Shown: positions 25,069 through 33,800, counted from the stretch's first letter. The stretch: 64,000 bases of DNA from Psychrobacter aquimaris (GCF_016107525.1 NZ_JABASR010000010.1:1-64000); one strand, 5' to 3'. Numbers and translations are program-made. The notes: generated by a model not told the origin, from the sequence alone.

Positions 25069-26022
25069 ATGACACTAAAACGTTTAAGCCTTGTCGCCCT
25101 ATTTAGTCTTTCCATCATAGCCTGCACCACCGCACTCAATAAGCTTGCGGTGAATGCCACTCAAAAGCTGATACAGTTCGAGCGAAAGAAAGCCAAGCTT
25201 GAAAAAAAGGTATTGACGCTGGCCTCTGGCGATACCATGACCTATCTAGAAGGTGGCAATATCAACGGCGAGCCGTTACTGCTCATCCATGGGTTTGGGG
25301 CAAACAAAGACAACTTTACCCGTATCGCGAGAGAGCTGAGCGATTATCATCTGATCATTCCAGACTTACTGGGTTTTGGTGAATCCAGTAAACCGCCGCA
25401 AGCTGACTATCGTACCGACGCTCAGGCGCAGCGTTTACATGAGCTGCTACAGGCAAAAGGGGTCGCGTCTCATATTCATATCGGTGGTAACTCAATGGGC
25501 GGTGCCATCAGTGTTGCTTATGCCGCCATGTATCCTGATAGCGTCAAAAGCTTGTGGCTACTCGACAGTGGCGGTTTTTGGTCAGCAGGGTTTCCAAAAG
25601 ACAGGTTTGATGATGATAGCTTTGACAACAGCCCGCTGTTGGTCCAAAACACAGAGGATTATTTTGCTTTGTATAATCTCGTGATGTACAAGCCGCCTTA
25701 TATTCCCAAAACCGTGCAAGCCGTCTTTGCGCAGACCAATATCGCCAACCGAGATCTGCACGCCAATATCCTCAAGCAGATTACAGCAGACAATGTGGAA
25801 GCACGTGCCAAAGTCATCGCGCAGCGCGATATACCCACGCTCGTCGTCTGGGGCACTGAGGATAAAATTATTAAGCCTGAGACTGCCGCCATCATGACCA
25901 AACTGATGCCGCAAGCACAGCTGATTATGATGTCTGAGGTCGGTCATGTGCCGATGGTCGAGGCAGTAAAAGAGACGGCCAGTGATTACAAAGAATTTCG
26001 TGCAACGCTTAAGGGTCAGTAA
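25069..26022 (+). CDS. Lipoprotein lipase/esterase, family V alpha/beta hydrolase
   Basis: 317 residues. The N-terminus is a lipoprotein signal peptide with the lipobox SIIAC (Cys 19). The alpha/beta hydrolase core shows the oxyanion segment LLIHGFGANKDNF (about 72-84), nucleophile GGNSMGG with Ser 142, Asp in WGTEDK (about 264) and His in EVGHVPM (about 295), a complete triad. Length and motifs match cold-active family V lipases described from Psychrobacter immobilis and Moraxella. It probably hydrolyses acyl esters at the outer membrane or cell surface. AAGGA lies 8 nt before the ATG. It converges on the nitronate monooxygenase with one base between stop codons. Confidence 0.88.
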   Translation: MTLKRLSLVALFSLSIIACTTALNKLAVNATQKLIQFERKKAKLEKKVLTLASGDTMTYLEGGNINGEPLLLIHGFGANKDNFTRIARELSDYHLIIPDLLGFGESSKPPQADYRTDAQAQRLHELLQAKGVASHIHIGGNSMGGAISVAYAAMYPDSVKSLWLLDSGGFWSAGFPKDRFDDDSFDNSPLLVQNTEDYFALYNLVMYKPPYIPKTVQAVFAQTNIANRDLHANILKQITADNVEARAKVIAQRDIPTLVVWGTEDKIIKPETAAIMTKLMPQAQLIMMSEVGHVPMVEAVKETASDYKEFRATLKGQ

Positions 26023-26023
26023 C

Positions 26024-27070
26024 TCACAAATCTTTTATTAATCGCGTTAGCAAGGCGTCTGTACTTTCGTCTCTGACCAACGTGACGCCTTGTCCTGCCC
26101 ATAGTGATAGATGCTCGGCGTCCAAATGCTTGGTCGCATCCGCCCGCATAAACTTGGTCATGGCATTGAGTTGCGGGTAGGGCGGTAGCGCATCTGCGCT
26201 CTCAAATTGGGCAAAATCACGCAGATAATTGTTTAATAAACCACGCGCAAGCTTGCCTGAAAACAGTCGCGTTAAGCGCGTCTCAGTACTGCGTCTACTT
26301 TGACTGGCATCAATGAGTGCTTGCTTATACGTATCATTGATACCGCACTGATCTGTAGTCAAAAACGCCGTTCCCATTTGCGCAAGCTCAGCACCTGCTG
26401 CTTGTACCGCTTTGATACCCTGTCCCGTCATAATGCCACCCGCTGCAATTAACGGAATATCGGTGCAAGCACGCGTTTGACTAATCAGTGTCAATAATCC
26501 CAATGGATCGGTTTCACTTTGTGGCAACCAACCACCACGATGACCGCCAGCTTCTACCCCTTGTACACACACCGCATCTGCACCAATATCGCTCCATGCT
26601 TTGGCTTCTAATGGATGGTTTGCCGTACCGATGACTCGCGTGCCGATACTTTGTAAACGCTGAACTTGCTCGGCGCTGATAATACCAAAGGTAAAACTGG
26701 CGACAGGTACAGGATTGTCATAGAGGACTTGCAACTGCTCAGCAAAGCTCTGTGCTGGACGTTCGGGTAGCGTAAATTCTATATTCTGCTCTTGGTAATA
26801 ATTACTCAGCCAAGTAGGCATGGCGGTATCAAAGCTGCTCGACTCCTGCTCAGATAACACCATCAGATTGACCATAAAAGGACGGTCGGTCAGGGTTTTA
26901 ATCGTATTGATTTGGCTATCCAAAACGTCTGGCGCGGTCATACCAGCGCCTAATGAGCCCAGTCCACCAAAGTTACTGACACTTGCAATCAGCTCAGGGG
27001 TGGTAGCACCGCCTGCCATTGGCGCTTGGATGATCGGATAGATTAGGTTAAGCGTATTGAGTAAGCTCAT
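26024..27070 (-). CDS. Nitronate monooxygenase (2-nitropropane dioxygenase family)
   Basis: 348 residues, FMN-dependent TIM barrel. IIQAPMAGGATTPELIA at the N-terminus, GVEAGGHRGGW around 170-180 and IPLIAAGGIMTGQGI for phosphate binding match class I nitronate monooxygenases, which oxidise alkyl nitronates such as propionate-3-nitronate. AGGAG lies 6 nt upstream of the ATG. The stop codon is one base from the stop of the lipase gene, so the two transcripts must overlap if either extends past its stop. Confidence 0.85.
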   Translation of the reverse strand: MSLLNTLNLIYPIIQAPMAGGATTPELIASVSNFGGLGSLGAGMTAPDVLDSQINTIKTLTDRPFMVNLMVLSEQESSSFDTAMPTWLSNYYQEQNIEFTLPERPAQSFAEQLQVLYDNPVPVASFTFGIISAEQVQRLQSIGTRVIGTANHPLEAKAWSDIGADAVCVQGVEAGGHRGGWLPQSETDPLGLLTLISQTRACTDIPLIAAGGIMTGQGIKAVQAAGAELAQMGTAFLTTDQCGINDTYKQALIDASQSRRSTETRLTRLFSGKLARGLLNNYLRDFAQFESADALPPYPQLNAMTKFMRADATKHLDAEHLSLWAGQGVTLVRDESTDALLTRLIKDL

Positions 27071-27203
27071 GAATGGCTCCTTTTTATTAGGATATTTGCA
27101 TGACTTACTGTAGCAGAGGTAGGCGGTGCGCGTGTTGGATAGTGTTTATTTAGTTGCTGAATAGAAGGATTGGATTTTGGCTACGGAATTGTAGTTAAGT
27201 GAA

Positions 27204-27956
27204 TCAACTACATTTTTTGTCATACATATCTGAAAACGAATTTGAAAAATATCTAACTTTTACATCTAAAAGCTCTGAATCATCGTTTTCCCACTTAGGT
27301 AGCTTATTTCCAAGACTAATATATTCTTTGTATAGTCCATTTGTACTTGGTTGTATATTTGAAGGAGGTACCACAGCTCCTACCGAACCTTTATTTATAC
27401 TAATATAACCATTTTTAGTCTTATAAGAAACAACATCGTAGCTGACCCAACCAGTATAAGAGTTATCTCTATCACTTCTAACCACTTCATTAGTAGTCAT
27501 GTTTAGTGTGCGTAATGGATGTGATTTAGTTTGATTATAGTTTTGGTCGAGATATTTTTTGGCTTTATCATATACTTGTTTTTGTTCGTCCTTAGTATCG
27601 ACAGTTTCCACAAGAAGTAGCCTTTGTAAGCGTTCTCTATCGTCGAAGGTTAAATATATATGTGAGATATCGATACTTGCAATCGACTCCGTAGGCTCGC
27701 CATCATATATTGACCAATTAGGTAAAGTAGTAAAAGCATCACTCCCACAAAATAGTTTGAATGTATCAGTAGTCAGTTGACTATATTTTATTACATTAAG
27801 GCTATCTGCTTTACTACTATCAAACTCCAAATAGAAAGGCTTGTTATTTTCATTAGTAATATATCCATTGGTATTTGTAGAAAGCTCTGAACACCCTGTT
27901 AAAAGCATAGCGGGTAAAAGAAAACTAAGGAAAACGTTAGCTGATTTAATCTTCAT
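27204..27956 (-). CDS. Hypothetical lipoprotein, about 250 aa
   Basis: No family recognised. The ATG at 27956 gives a normal lipoprotein signal: MKIKSANVFLSFLLPAMLLTGC, with Cys in LLTGC. The mature part is hydrophilic with a region ISIDISHIYLTFDDRERLQR and a Gly/Ser/Val-rich patch (INKGSVGAVVPPSN). The frame extends to a TTG at 27971, but this would spoil the signal peptide. AT-rich relative to neighbours. Likely anchored in the envelope; role unknown. Confidence 0.65.
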   Translation of the reverse strand: MKIKSANVFLSFLLPAMLLTGCSELSTNTNGYITNENNKPFYLEFDSSKADSLNVIKYSQLTTDTFKLFCGSDAFTTLPNWSIYDGEPTESIASIDISHIYLTFDDRERLQRLLLVETVDTKDEQKQVYDKAKKYLDQNYNQTKSHPLRTLNMTTNEVVRSDRDNSYTGWVSYDVVSYKTKNGYISINKGSVGAVVPPSNIQPSTNGLYKEYISLGNKLPKWENDDSELLDVKVRYFSNSFSDMYDKKCS

Positions 27957-27971
27957 TATAGATATGGCCAA

Positions 27972-28351
27972 AACCTAAGAAAATGGAATCTAAATATACT
28001 ATAGCTCATATCACTTTACTACTTTCTACCCATTCATAAGCATAGGTTCTAGCTAAGGTCGGCAACTTGTATATACCTAATTAGTGAAGCTTATGAATTA
28101 TAGTAGATCCACTGTAAAAGAGATACAGCAATACTGGCGTACATTTTGCGCCGCCTCTGTCTACGTAGGCACAGCAAGCAAGGAAAATGTATGCCATTAC
28201 TGCATGATCATATGCGTATCTTTTTTATTTAGGACTGACTATAGTGAATCTTATGAAATATTATTAAATTTTCAAAAAAAAGAGTCAGTCCCTAAAGCCG
28301 TCAAAAAGACAGCTAAGAGAACTAACTCAGTGTTAGAACTATGAAAAAAAC
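27972..28351. other. Intergenic region with palindromic repeat
   Basis: About 380 bp between two minus-strand genes. A MITE-like element occupies 28097-28242. A plus-strand open frame across it (28084-28344) is explained by the repeat and has no protein-like character. Nothing else recognised. Confidence 0.5.
28097..28242. repeat. MITE-like palindromic element, copy 2
   Basis: About 146 bp with nested inverted repeats. Outer ends ATTATAGTAGATCCACTGTA and the reverse complement of the right end agree at about 20 of 28 positions; inner arms GCAATACTGGCGTACATTTT and the reverse complement of AAAATGTATGCCATTACTGC agree at 17 of 20; the centre has the palindrome CTACGTAG. Flanks carry near-identical GTGAAGCTTATGAA and GTGAATCTTATGAA, possibly a target-site duplication. 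The ends are related to those of copy 1. Confidence 0.6.
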
Positions 28352-28729
28352 TTAATTCAACTGCAACGACCCTTTCGCATTCATCAGCAGCTCAACCACA
28401 TCATCACCGCTAATCACTTCAAAGCGCTTGTCGATGTCTGATTCTTCCACGCCGTTGTGCTTCATACACGCACCGCAAACCAATACTTGACCGCCGTTCT
28501 CGATAAAGGCTTCTAACAATTCGCCCGCAGGTTCAAATGGCGCGCCAATATTGACCTTATCTAATGCGTTGGGTAATGCTAAATGTACTGCGTCCACCAT
28601 CAATATCACTGAGGCAGAATGACCTTTTTTAAGTGCCACGCCAGCCATAGTAAATGCTAAGGTGATTTTGCTTGGATTTGATTCACTATTATCAAATAAC
28701 GTACCGACATAATCCGTCGTGTTAGCCAT
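28352..28729 (-). CDS. DsrE family protein
   Basis: 125 residues. The DsrE/DsrF/TusD-like fold is suggested by TLAFTMAGVALKKGHSASVILMVDAV and the Cys-containing VLVCGACMKHNGV near 83-95, the position where sulfur-carrying relatives hold their reactive Cys. The closing GDDVVELLMNAKG is typical. Such proteins take part in intracellular sulfur transfer, but many single-gene members have no proven role. The ATG is preceded by AAGGAG. Monocistronic; a TusA-like gene is at 63377-63703, far away. Confidence 0.75.
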   Translation of the reverse strand: MANTTDYVGTLFDNSESNPSKITLAFTMAGVALKKGHSASVILMVDAVHLALPNALDKVNIGAPFEPAGELLEAFIENGGQVLVCGACMKHNGVEESDIDKRFEVISGDDVVELLMNAKGSLQLN

Positions 28730-28898
28730 ATTATTCTCCTTATAAGACTATTTTAATTAGATAGTATTTAGTTGAGCTGAGTATGATGCTCACTACTATC
28801 CTAACATTTATTATATTTATTTATATAATGTATTGTTAGTAAATAGTAGCCATAAGGTTGCTGGGTTGTGACTTATGAATAACGTTAGATAACAAATT

Positions 28899-29441
28899 CT
28901 AACCTTGCGGTGGCCACGGACGATCACGGTCGCTCTCTATCCATTCGGCGACATAGCCAGTTGGCGGTAATTCCCAATCAGACTGCCCCAATGCTGCCAG
29001 TACTTGTGCCGTGTCGATCACCCGACCACCCTTGGTCACACCCGTACGCAGTAGCGCAGATGAGCAGGGCTTACCTTTGACCCACATTGACTGCTCGATA
29101 TAGAGCCAGCGCGTATCGATACCGACGATTTTAGTTTTTAGCGTGACCTTTTCAAAGGCACGAATACGCTTGCGGTATTGGATGGTACTGCCAGCGATGA
29201 CCAAACCCCAACGCTGTTTTAGCAGCTGCTTGCCAAGCCCGCTACGTACCGCAAAATCCATACGCCCCAAATCATACAGCGTGAATACACGACCGTTATT
29301 CATCTCCAGAAAATTATCAATGTCTGTCAGACGACAGCGAAACTGAATCTCACTGGTATCCTTAAACGTCAATGTATTGCCTTTTTTTACTTCTAGCGCG
29401 GCACGGGCGATGGTACTGGCATAACGGATAAATGGATACAT
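28899..29441 (-). CDS. Acyl-CoA thioesterase-like protein (THEM6/4HBT family)
   Basis: 180 residues with a single hotdog fold. RLTDIDNFLEMNNGRVFTLYDLGRMDF contains the D-x-x-x-x-x-x-NNG region seen in THEM6 and 4HBT_2 proteins, replacing the usual catalytic D-x-N-x-H-x-N pattern. It probably hydrolyses or binds acyl-CoA or acyl-ACP; substrate unknown. It lies 56 bp downstream of a YheT-type hydrolase on the same strand and may be co-transcribed. Confidence 0.75.
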   Translation of the reverse strand: MYPFIRYASTIARAALEVKKGNTLTFKDTSEIQFRCRLTDIDNFLEMNNGRVFTLYDLGRMDFAVRSGLGKQLLKQRWGLVIAGSTIQYRKRIRAFEKVTLKTKIVGIDTRWLYIEQSMWVKGKPCSSALLRTGVTKGGRVIDTAQVLAALGQSDWELPPTGYVAEWIESDRDRPWPPQG

Positions 29442-29497
29442 AAGCGCAATCTCAAAAGGTCAAATATTAGGGTTAACGTTTGCAAAATTATCAGTTT

Positions 29498-30544
29498 TTA
29501 GATGTTAGATGGTACGCCAATATGGTTAAAATAAGCAGTGACGGTTTCGGGTATCCAGTTGATATCAAATCTTGATTTTTTATAAAGATGAGGTGATTTG
29601 TCTTTATCAGAGCGATAACGAATAAAGCCCACATGCCCACCATGCTCAGTGTCTAAAATAGTGACACTGTTAGACACATCGTTTGGCGTGGCGGTAAAAC
29701 CAAGGAAAGGATCGTCTTTGGCACTAATGAGTAATAAAGGCTTTGTCACTTTTATCAAATAAGGCAGGGCTGATGAGGCTTGATAGTAGTGATTGTTAGA
29801 GCGGTAGCCGTGACGCGGCGCGGTAAAGATATCATCAAAGTCACTGATGCGATTGACGGTTTTGATCGAGTCGATCTCATCTTGAGTAATGTCATTAGCT
29901 AAGGCTTTTTTGATAATTGGGTTGAGCAAATAAGGGGTATAAATTCGATGGCTCAAAAAGCTGTGCATACTAAGCGCCGCCGATGACATATCGACGGGAG
30001 CGGAGATGACCACAGCGCCTTGGCAGAGTGCTTTGTCACCATATTCGCCCATGTATTTTGCCAAGGCATTACCGCCCAGCGACACCCCAACCGCATAAAT
30101 ATTGGCGTATTGTTGACTTAGGTTTTGCAGCGCGTGATGCACTTCATCGGTATCACCGGCATTATAAAAAACTCTACCATTAGCAGGAATGCCGCCACAG
30201 CTACGAAAGTGAGCGACGACAAAGTGCCAGCCTTGTGCGTGCATCTGATGCGCCAAAGCACGTGCATAATGACTGTCACTACTGCCTTCCATGCCATGGA
30301 ATAGCACGATTAAAGGTGTTTGCTCAAGCTCGCCATTTTCTGCTGTGTTAACAAACTGCGCATCATAAAAGTCATAAGCAATATCACTTTCATCCAACGA
30401 GTCTTTTTCGACCACACGGCGATAAATAGGCGCTTTCGGGGCAAAAAACTTAGGTAAGATGCTTTGCAAATGCGGATTGGTCAGCCAAAAGGGCGGTTTA
30501 AAAGGCGCTGGCGAGAAGGGTTGGTTCGGTTTTGAAGATGACAT
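29498..30544 (-). CDS. YheT-family alpha/beta hydrolase (ABHD1/3-like)
   Basis: 348 residues. The N-terminal PPFWLTNPHLQSILPKFF is the hallmark of YheT/EMB8/ABHD proteins. The hydrolase core has VLFHGMEGSSDSHYA, VGVSLGGNALAKYMG with nucleophile Ser in VSLGG, an acid in SAKDDPFL and His in EHGGHVGF. Eukaryotic relatives act on phospholipids or acylglycerols, and bacterial members are presumed esterases. The ribosome binding site is weak. A 15-bp tandem repeat lies about 90 bases upstream of the start. Confidence 0.85.
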   Translation of the reverse strand: MSSSKPNQPFSPAPFKPPFWLTNPHLQSILPKFFAPKAPIYRRVVEKDSLDESDIAYDFYDAQFVNTAENGELEQTPLIVLFHGMEGSSDSHYARALAHQMHAQGWHFVVAHFRSCGGIPANGRVFYNAGDTDEVHHALQNLSQQYANIYAVGVSLGGNALAKYMGEYGDKALCQGAVVISAPVDMSSAALSMHSFLSHRIYTPYLLNPIIKKALANDITQDEIDSIKTVNRISDFDDIFTAPRHGYRSNNHYYQASSALPYLIKVTKPLLLISAKDDPFLGFTATPNDVSNSVTILDTEHGGHVGFIRYRSDKDKSPHLYKKSRFDINWIPETVTAYFNHIGVPSNI

Positions 30545-30633
30545 AGATAGGTCTTATTTTATTAGAGTTAAAAAGTAATGTCTTATCATAGCGTTAGCAG
30601 TCGTCAAAACCAATGATTATCAGTGAACGCATG

Positions 30634-30681
30634 GTTACTCAGAATAGCGTTACTTAAAATGACGTTACTTAAAATACTTAA
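30634..30681. repeat. Short tandem repeat, period 15 bp
   Basis: Three units beginning GTTACTCAGAATAGC, GTTACTTAAAATGAC and GTTACTTAAAATACT start at 30634, 30649 and 30664, with a degenerate GTTATTT at 30682. The core GTTACTTAAAA resembles the unit of the 16-bp array at 32451-32563. It sits between the yheT-like start and the end of the yigZ-like gene. Confidence 0.6.
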
Positions 30682-30686
30682 GTTAT

Positions 30687-31283
30687 TTATGGCAATGCTA
30701 ACACCCGCCCATCCATCGCAAGTCGCTCTTTTAAACTCTCGATATCTGCCTCAGCAAGCGTCACGGTCAATGTCACTTGTTTACTATAAGCAACATCATC
30801 GATACTGCCATTTAAACTTTCGACCACATAGCGGCATTGTGCTTCGGTGGCAAACTCTGCCAATATCTGTACTTGCACCATCGGCACATAAGGTAGCAAT
30901 ATCATCTGGTCGACTGCTGCTTGCGCTGCGCCTGCATAAGCACGAGTGAGACCGCCAGCCCCCAGCTTGATACCACCAAAATAACGCACCACGATGATAA
31001 TGACATTGCCGATTGATTTATGCTGCAGGACATTTAATATCGGGCGACCTGCCGTACCATTTGGCTCGCCATCATCATCAAAGCCAGCACTGGTGGTGTT
31101 ATTGGGGTCACCAACGATATACGCCCAGCAGTGGTGCCGCGCATCGGCATATTGCTCGCGTAGTTGTTCCACGTGAAACATTGCCTGCTCACGTGAGGTT
31201 ACAGGATAAGCGTAAGCAATAAATTCGGATTTTTTAATTTCTAAGCGCGCAGTGACAGCACGTTTTAGCGTTTGATAGCTCAT
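30687..31283 (-). CDS. yigZ: YigZ/IMPACT family protein
   Basis: 198 residues. The UPF0029/IMPACT N-domain shows KKSEFIAYAYPV, HHCWAYIVGD, FDDDGEPNGTAGRPIL and VVRYFGGIKLGAGGL, a nearly invariant series in YigZ proteins; a ferredoxin-like C-domain follows. The molecular function is unproven, with ribosome or nucleic-acid binding suggested for relatives. Within its frame, codons for MFHVEQ form a full match to the parS consensus at 31165-31180. Confidence 0.88.
   Translation of the reverse strand: MSYQTLKRAVTARLEIKKSEFIAYAYPVTSREQAMFHVEQLREQYADARHHCWAYIVGDPNNTTSAGFDDDGEPNGTAGRPILNVLQHKSIGNVIIIVVRYFGGIKLGAGGLTRAYAGAAQAAVDQMILLPYVPMVQVQILAEFATEAQCRYVVESLNGSIDDVAYSKQVTLTVTLAEADIESLKERLAMDGRVLALP
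31165..31180. promoter_or_regulatory. parS-like ParB binding site
   Basis: TGTTCCACGTGAAACA matches the widely conserved parS consensus TGTTNCACGTGAAACA at every position. It is inside the yigZ coding region, which is common for parS sites. Three weaker relatives lie at 34787, 36074 and 48974. Confidence 0.7.
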
Positions 31284-31480
31284 ATTTCATCAGGTCTAGG
31301 TTGGATATGGTAAACTGGTCTAACTTTCACTGTCGTCCGTATTTGGCGCAGTGTTCATTTAATTTTTTATTATAGTACCACTTCTGACCCATGAAGATAG
31401 CGGACAAGCTCAGTGCGAGTGCTGGTGTCGTTAGCTGCTACGGTAAAGTAGGTATCATAAAACGGATGGTAGTAAATAGT

Positions 31481-32185
31481 ATGCGTCTAGATAAATTTAT
31501 TAGTAAAGCCACTGAGTTGTCACGTAAAGAGTCCAAAAAAATCATGCATGCCGGTGAGATCATGGTAAACGAGCAGATCGTCAAGGATCCAGGTTTGCAT
31601 GTCGATATCGTCAATGATGAGGTGATGTGGGGTGGCGAGCCACTGTCGGTCGCGACGGGCAATCGTTATATCTTATTGCATAAGCCTGAAGGCTTTGAGT
31701 GTACGCTAAAAGCCAAAGAGTACCCAATTGTCACTGAGCTGATAGCCGTACCAGAGCTTGGCAGTTTACGCATCGCCGGACGACTTGATGTCGATACCAC
31801 TGGCGCTTTGCTTATCAGTGATGATGGCGGTTGGCTACACCGTGTGACCAGTCCTAAACATGAGCATGCCAAGGTTTATGAGCTAACCTTAGCAGAGGCG
31901 ATGGATAGCGACGCTCAGGCGAACGCGATTAAAGAAGTGGCTGAAGGCATCTTGTTAGAAGGTGATCACGAAGAGACCAAGCCTGCAACTCTTGAGTTCA
32001 TCGATGAAACGCATGCGCGTTTGACCTTGGAGCAAGGTAAGTATCATCAAGTAAAACGTATGATGGGTTATTTTGGTAATCGAGTCACCGAGCTGCATCG
32101 CGCCAGTATCGGTCACATTAATTTAGACGGTTTGGAAAAAGGCGATAGTCGCTTCTTAACTGCCGATGAAGTCGCCAAATTCTAA
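31481..32185 (+). CDS. rsuA: 16S rRNA pseudouridine(516) synthase
   Basis: 234 residues from the ATG at 31481, close to the 231 of E. coli RsuA. An S4 RNA-binding domain (MRLDKFISKATELSRKESKK) is followed by the catalytic domain with GRLDVDTTGALL, which holds the catalytic Asp, and GKYHQVKRMMGYFGN, which fits RsuA rather than RluB/E/F. It converts U516 of 16S rRNA to pseudouridine. A frame extends upstream to 31391, but that sequence lacks domain character. A terminator follows at 32241. Confidence 0.85.
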   Translation: MRLDKFISKATELSRKESKKIMHAGEIMVNEQIVKDPGLHVDIVNDEVMWGGEPLSVATGNRYILLHKPEGFECTLKAKEYPIVTELIAVPELGSLRIAGRLDVDTTGALLISDDGGWLHRVTSPKHEHAKVYELTLAEAMDSDAQANAIKEVAEGILLEGDHEETKPATLEFIDETHARLTLEQGKYHQVKRMMGYFGNRVTELHRASIGHINLDGLEKGDSRFLTADEVAKF

Positions 32186-32240
32186 ATTTACGTTTTGTTA
32201 AATATTAGAATAAACCCTTAAATATAGCGTTCTACAATCA

Positions 32241-32270
32241 GCAGCCACATCATGTGTGCTGCTTTTTTTT
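32241..32270 (+). terminator. Rho-independent terminator of rsuA
   Basis: GCAGC-CACA pairs with TGTG-(T)-GCTGC, leaving a one-base bulge and a 3-nt loop, followed by eight T. It starts 55 bases after the rsuA stop. Confidence 0.85.
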
Positions 32271-32450
32271 GGCCGTAGTTTTTATTTATTACTTTTAGAC
32301 TGTTATGTCTTGCGTGCACACTGTGTTGCCTATCTCTTAAAGCTCAGTAGCAGTTTTGCAAAATTGAACCGTTATTACTTTGCAAAAGTCTTCCTTATGC
32401 TAAAGTCTGACTGTCTTTTTTAATCTATTTTTTTACATAATATCGTTACC

Positions 32451-32563
32451 TTGATTAAAAGCGCCTTATTATAAAAAATGAAGGTTATCAAAAAAGAAAG
32501 TTATTAAAAATTGTGGTTACTGAAACTCGCTGTTATTAAAAGCGCTCGTTGTTAAAATCAGAT
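32451..32563 (+). repeat. Degenerate direct-repeat array, 16-bp period
   Basis: Units starting at 32468, 32484, 32500, 32516, 32532 and 32548 are exactly 16 bp apart: ATTATAAAAA, GTTATCAAAA, GTTATTAAAA, GTTACTGAAA, GTTATTAAAA and GTTGTTAAAA, with variable second halves. A seventh, TTGATTAAAA, lies at 32451. The array ends one base before the AGGA of the DsbC-like gene, so it lies in its leader or promoter. Confidence 0.75.
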
Positions 32564-32575
32564 AGGACTGTCTCT

Positions 32576-33640
32576 GTGAACTCATCTCTATTAAAATCTG
32601 CCAGTTTAATTGGCGCCATGTTATTGGCAACCACCGCCTGTGCTCAGTCTAGTGATACTGCCGCTACTAACCAAAAAGCCAGCCAAAGTGTGCAAAATAC
32701 AAAAGCTGCTGGCAGCGTTAGCAAATCTGTGGACAGTCGCTTGCGCCAATTGCTTACGCAGGCAGGTATCAAAACACAAATCAGCTCTATTGTGCCTTCC
32801 AACTTACCCAATATGTATCAAGTCAATTTGGCGGGGCAGTTGCCATTGCATATCACTGAAGATGGTAAATATGTTATTCAAGGCGAACTACAAAAGAATC
32901 CAAGCAAGCGTGTAGTCACCAAGACACCAGCGCGTAGCACCAGTGCGCAGGCAGGCAAGCCTGTCAGTGCTAGTGTCAAAGCCGATATATTGGCAAATAT
33001 GGATGCGCTGAAAAACATGAGCGCTAAAACGCCGTTCTTTTATACCGCAGTACCCGGTGTGATTTGGGGTGCGACGTTAGAAGGCGTGCCTTTTTTACTA
33101 TCGGATGATGCGCAATATATTACTGATGGCGAGGTCTCTGTCATCGAAAACGGTCAATTTATCGGACTCGATGAGCAGTTTGAAAAGCGTAAAAATCAGT
33201 CTGTGTTTGAGACTTTAGATGAAAGCCAACTGATTAATTATCCAGCGACCAGTCCTGAGAGAGCGGTTATTTATGTGGCCAATGATGTCAATTGCCCTTA
33301 CTGCCGCCGCTTACATCAGCAGCTACCGATGCTTAATGCCAAAGGTGTGACGGTCAAAACCATTGGTTATCCGATATACGAACAGTCCCCTGAGCAAATG
33401 CGTGGCATCTGGTGCCAAGGTGACGAGGACAGCCGCCGCAACGCTTTTGATAAAGCAATGCTGCAGGGTGAGATGACACCTGCACCAGCAAGTTGTAAAG
33501 TCGATCATGTGACGCCCAATCGTGAAAAATCAGCAGGGCTTGCGGTGATGGCAACGCCTGCTATCTACCGTGAAGATGGGGTGCTTTATCAAGCAAGCTT
33601 TGAGAGTCCAGAGTTTTTAGAGTTTTTGGGCGTAGAGTAG
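32576..33640 (+). CDS. DsbC/DsbG-like periplasmic thiol-disulfide isomerase with doubled N-domain
   Basis: About 354 residues. GTG at 32576 is chosen because AGGA lies 8 nt upstream; an in-frame TTG at 32549 lies inside the repeat array. The signal peptide ends around ATTACAQS, which could be read as a lipobox or an ACA cleavage site. The first domain matches DsbC_N (TQAGIKTQISSIVPSN ... ITEDGKYVIQGEL); a second, weaker copy follows (VIWGATLEGVPFLL ... AQYITDGEV). The thioredoxin domain has NCPYCRRLHQQL, CPYC instead of the CGYC of DsbC, and two further Cys (GIWCQGDED, PASCKVD). Role: isomerising or reducing periplasmic disulfides. E. coli DsbC has about 236 residues, so this is long. Confidence 0.78.
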   Translation: MNSSLLKSASLIGAMLLATTACAQSSDTAATNQKASQSVQNTKAAGSVSKSVDSRLRQLLTQAGIKTQISSIVPSNLPNMYQVNLAGQLPLHITEDGKYVIQGELQKNPSKRVVTKTPARSTSAQAGKPVSASVKADILANMDALKNMSAKTPFFYTAVPGVIWGATLEGVPFLLSDDAQYITDGEVSVIENGQFIGLDEQFEKRKNQSVFETLDESQLINYPATSPERAVIYVANDVNCPYCRRLHQQLPMLNAKGVTVKTIGYPIYEQSPEQMRGIWCQGDEDSRRNAFDKAMLQGEMTPAPASCKVDHVTPNREKSAGLAVMATPAIYREDGVLYQASFESPEFLEFLGVE

Positions 33641-33733
33641 ATTATTAACGTTTTTATCGCCTGACCCGTATAACCTTGATATTTATATGACGTAAGATAT
33701 ACATGATATACACATAATCAACGACTATTAAAA

Positions 33734-33772
33734 AACCGCCCTATGAACATAACTCATGGGGCAGTTTTTTTA
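33734..33772. terminator. Bidirectional rho-independent terminator
   Basis: AACCGCCCTATGA pairs with TCATGGGGCAGTT (one mismatch, one G-T pair), with A-rich sequence on the left and seven T on the right. It serves the DsbC-like gene from the left and the convergent DUF2939 gene from the right. Confidence 0.85.
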
Positions 33773-33800
33773 TTGTGTCTAAAAGTCAATGATAGCAAGT

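Larger units (their letters stand above)
32186..32575. other. Intergenic region with terminator and 16-bp repeat array
   Basis: About 390 bp without a gene. It holds the rsuA terminator (32241-32270), an AT-rich stretch, and the 16-bp-period array (32451-32563) directly before the DsbC-like gene. Confidence 0.6.

Noticed and set aside
28084..28344. 86-residue plus-strand ORF
   Set aside because: It lies across the palindromic element at 28097-28242, so its openness is explained by the repeat.
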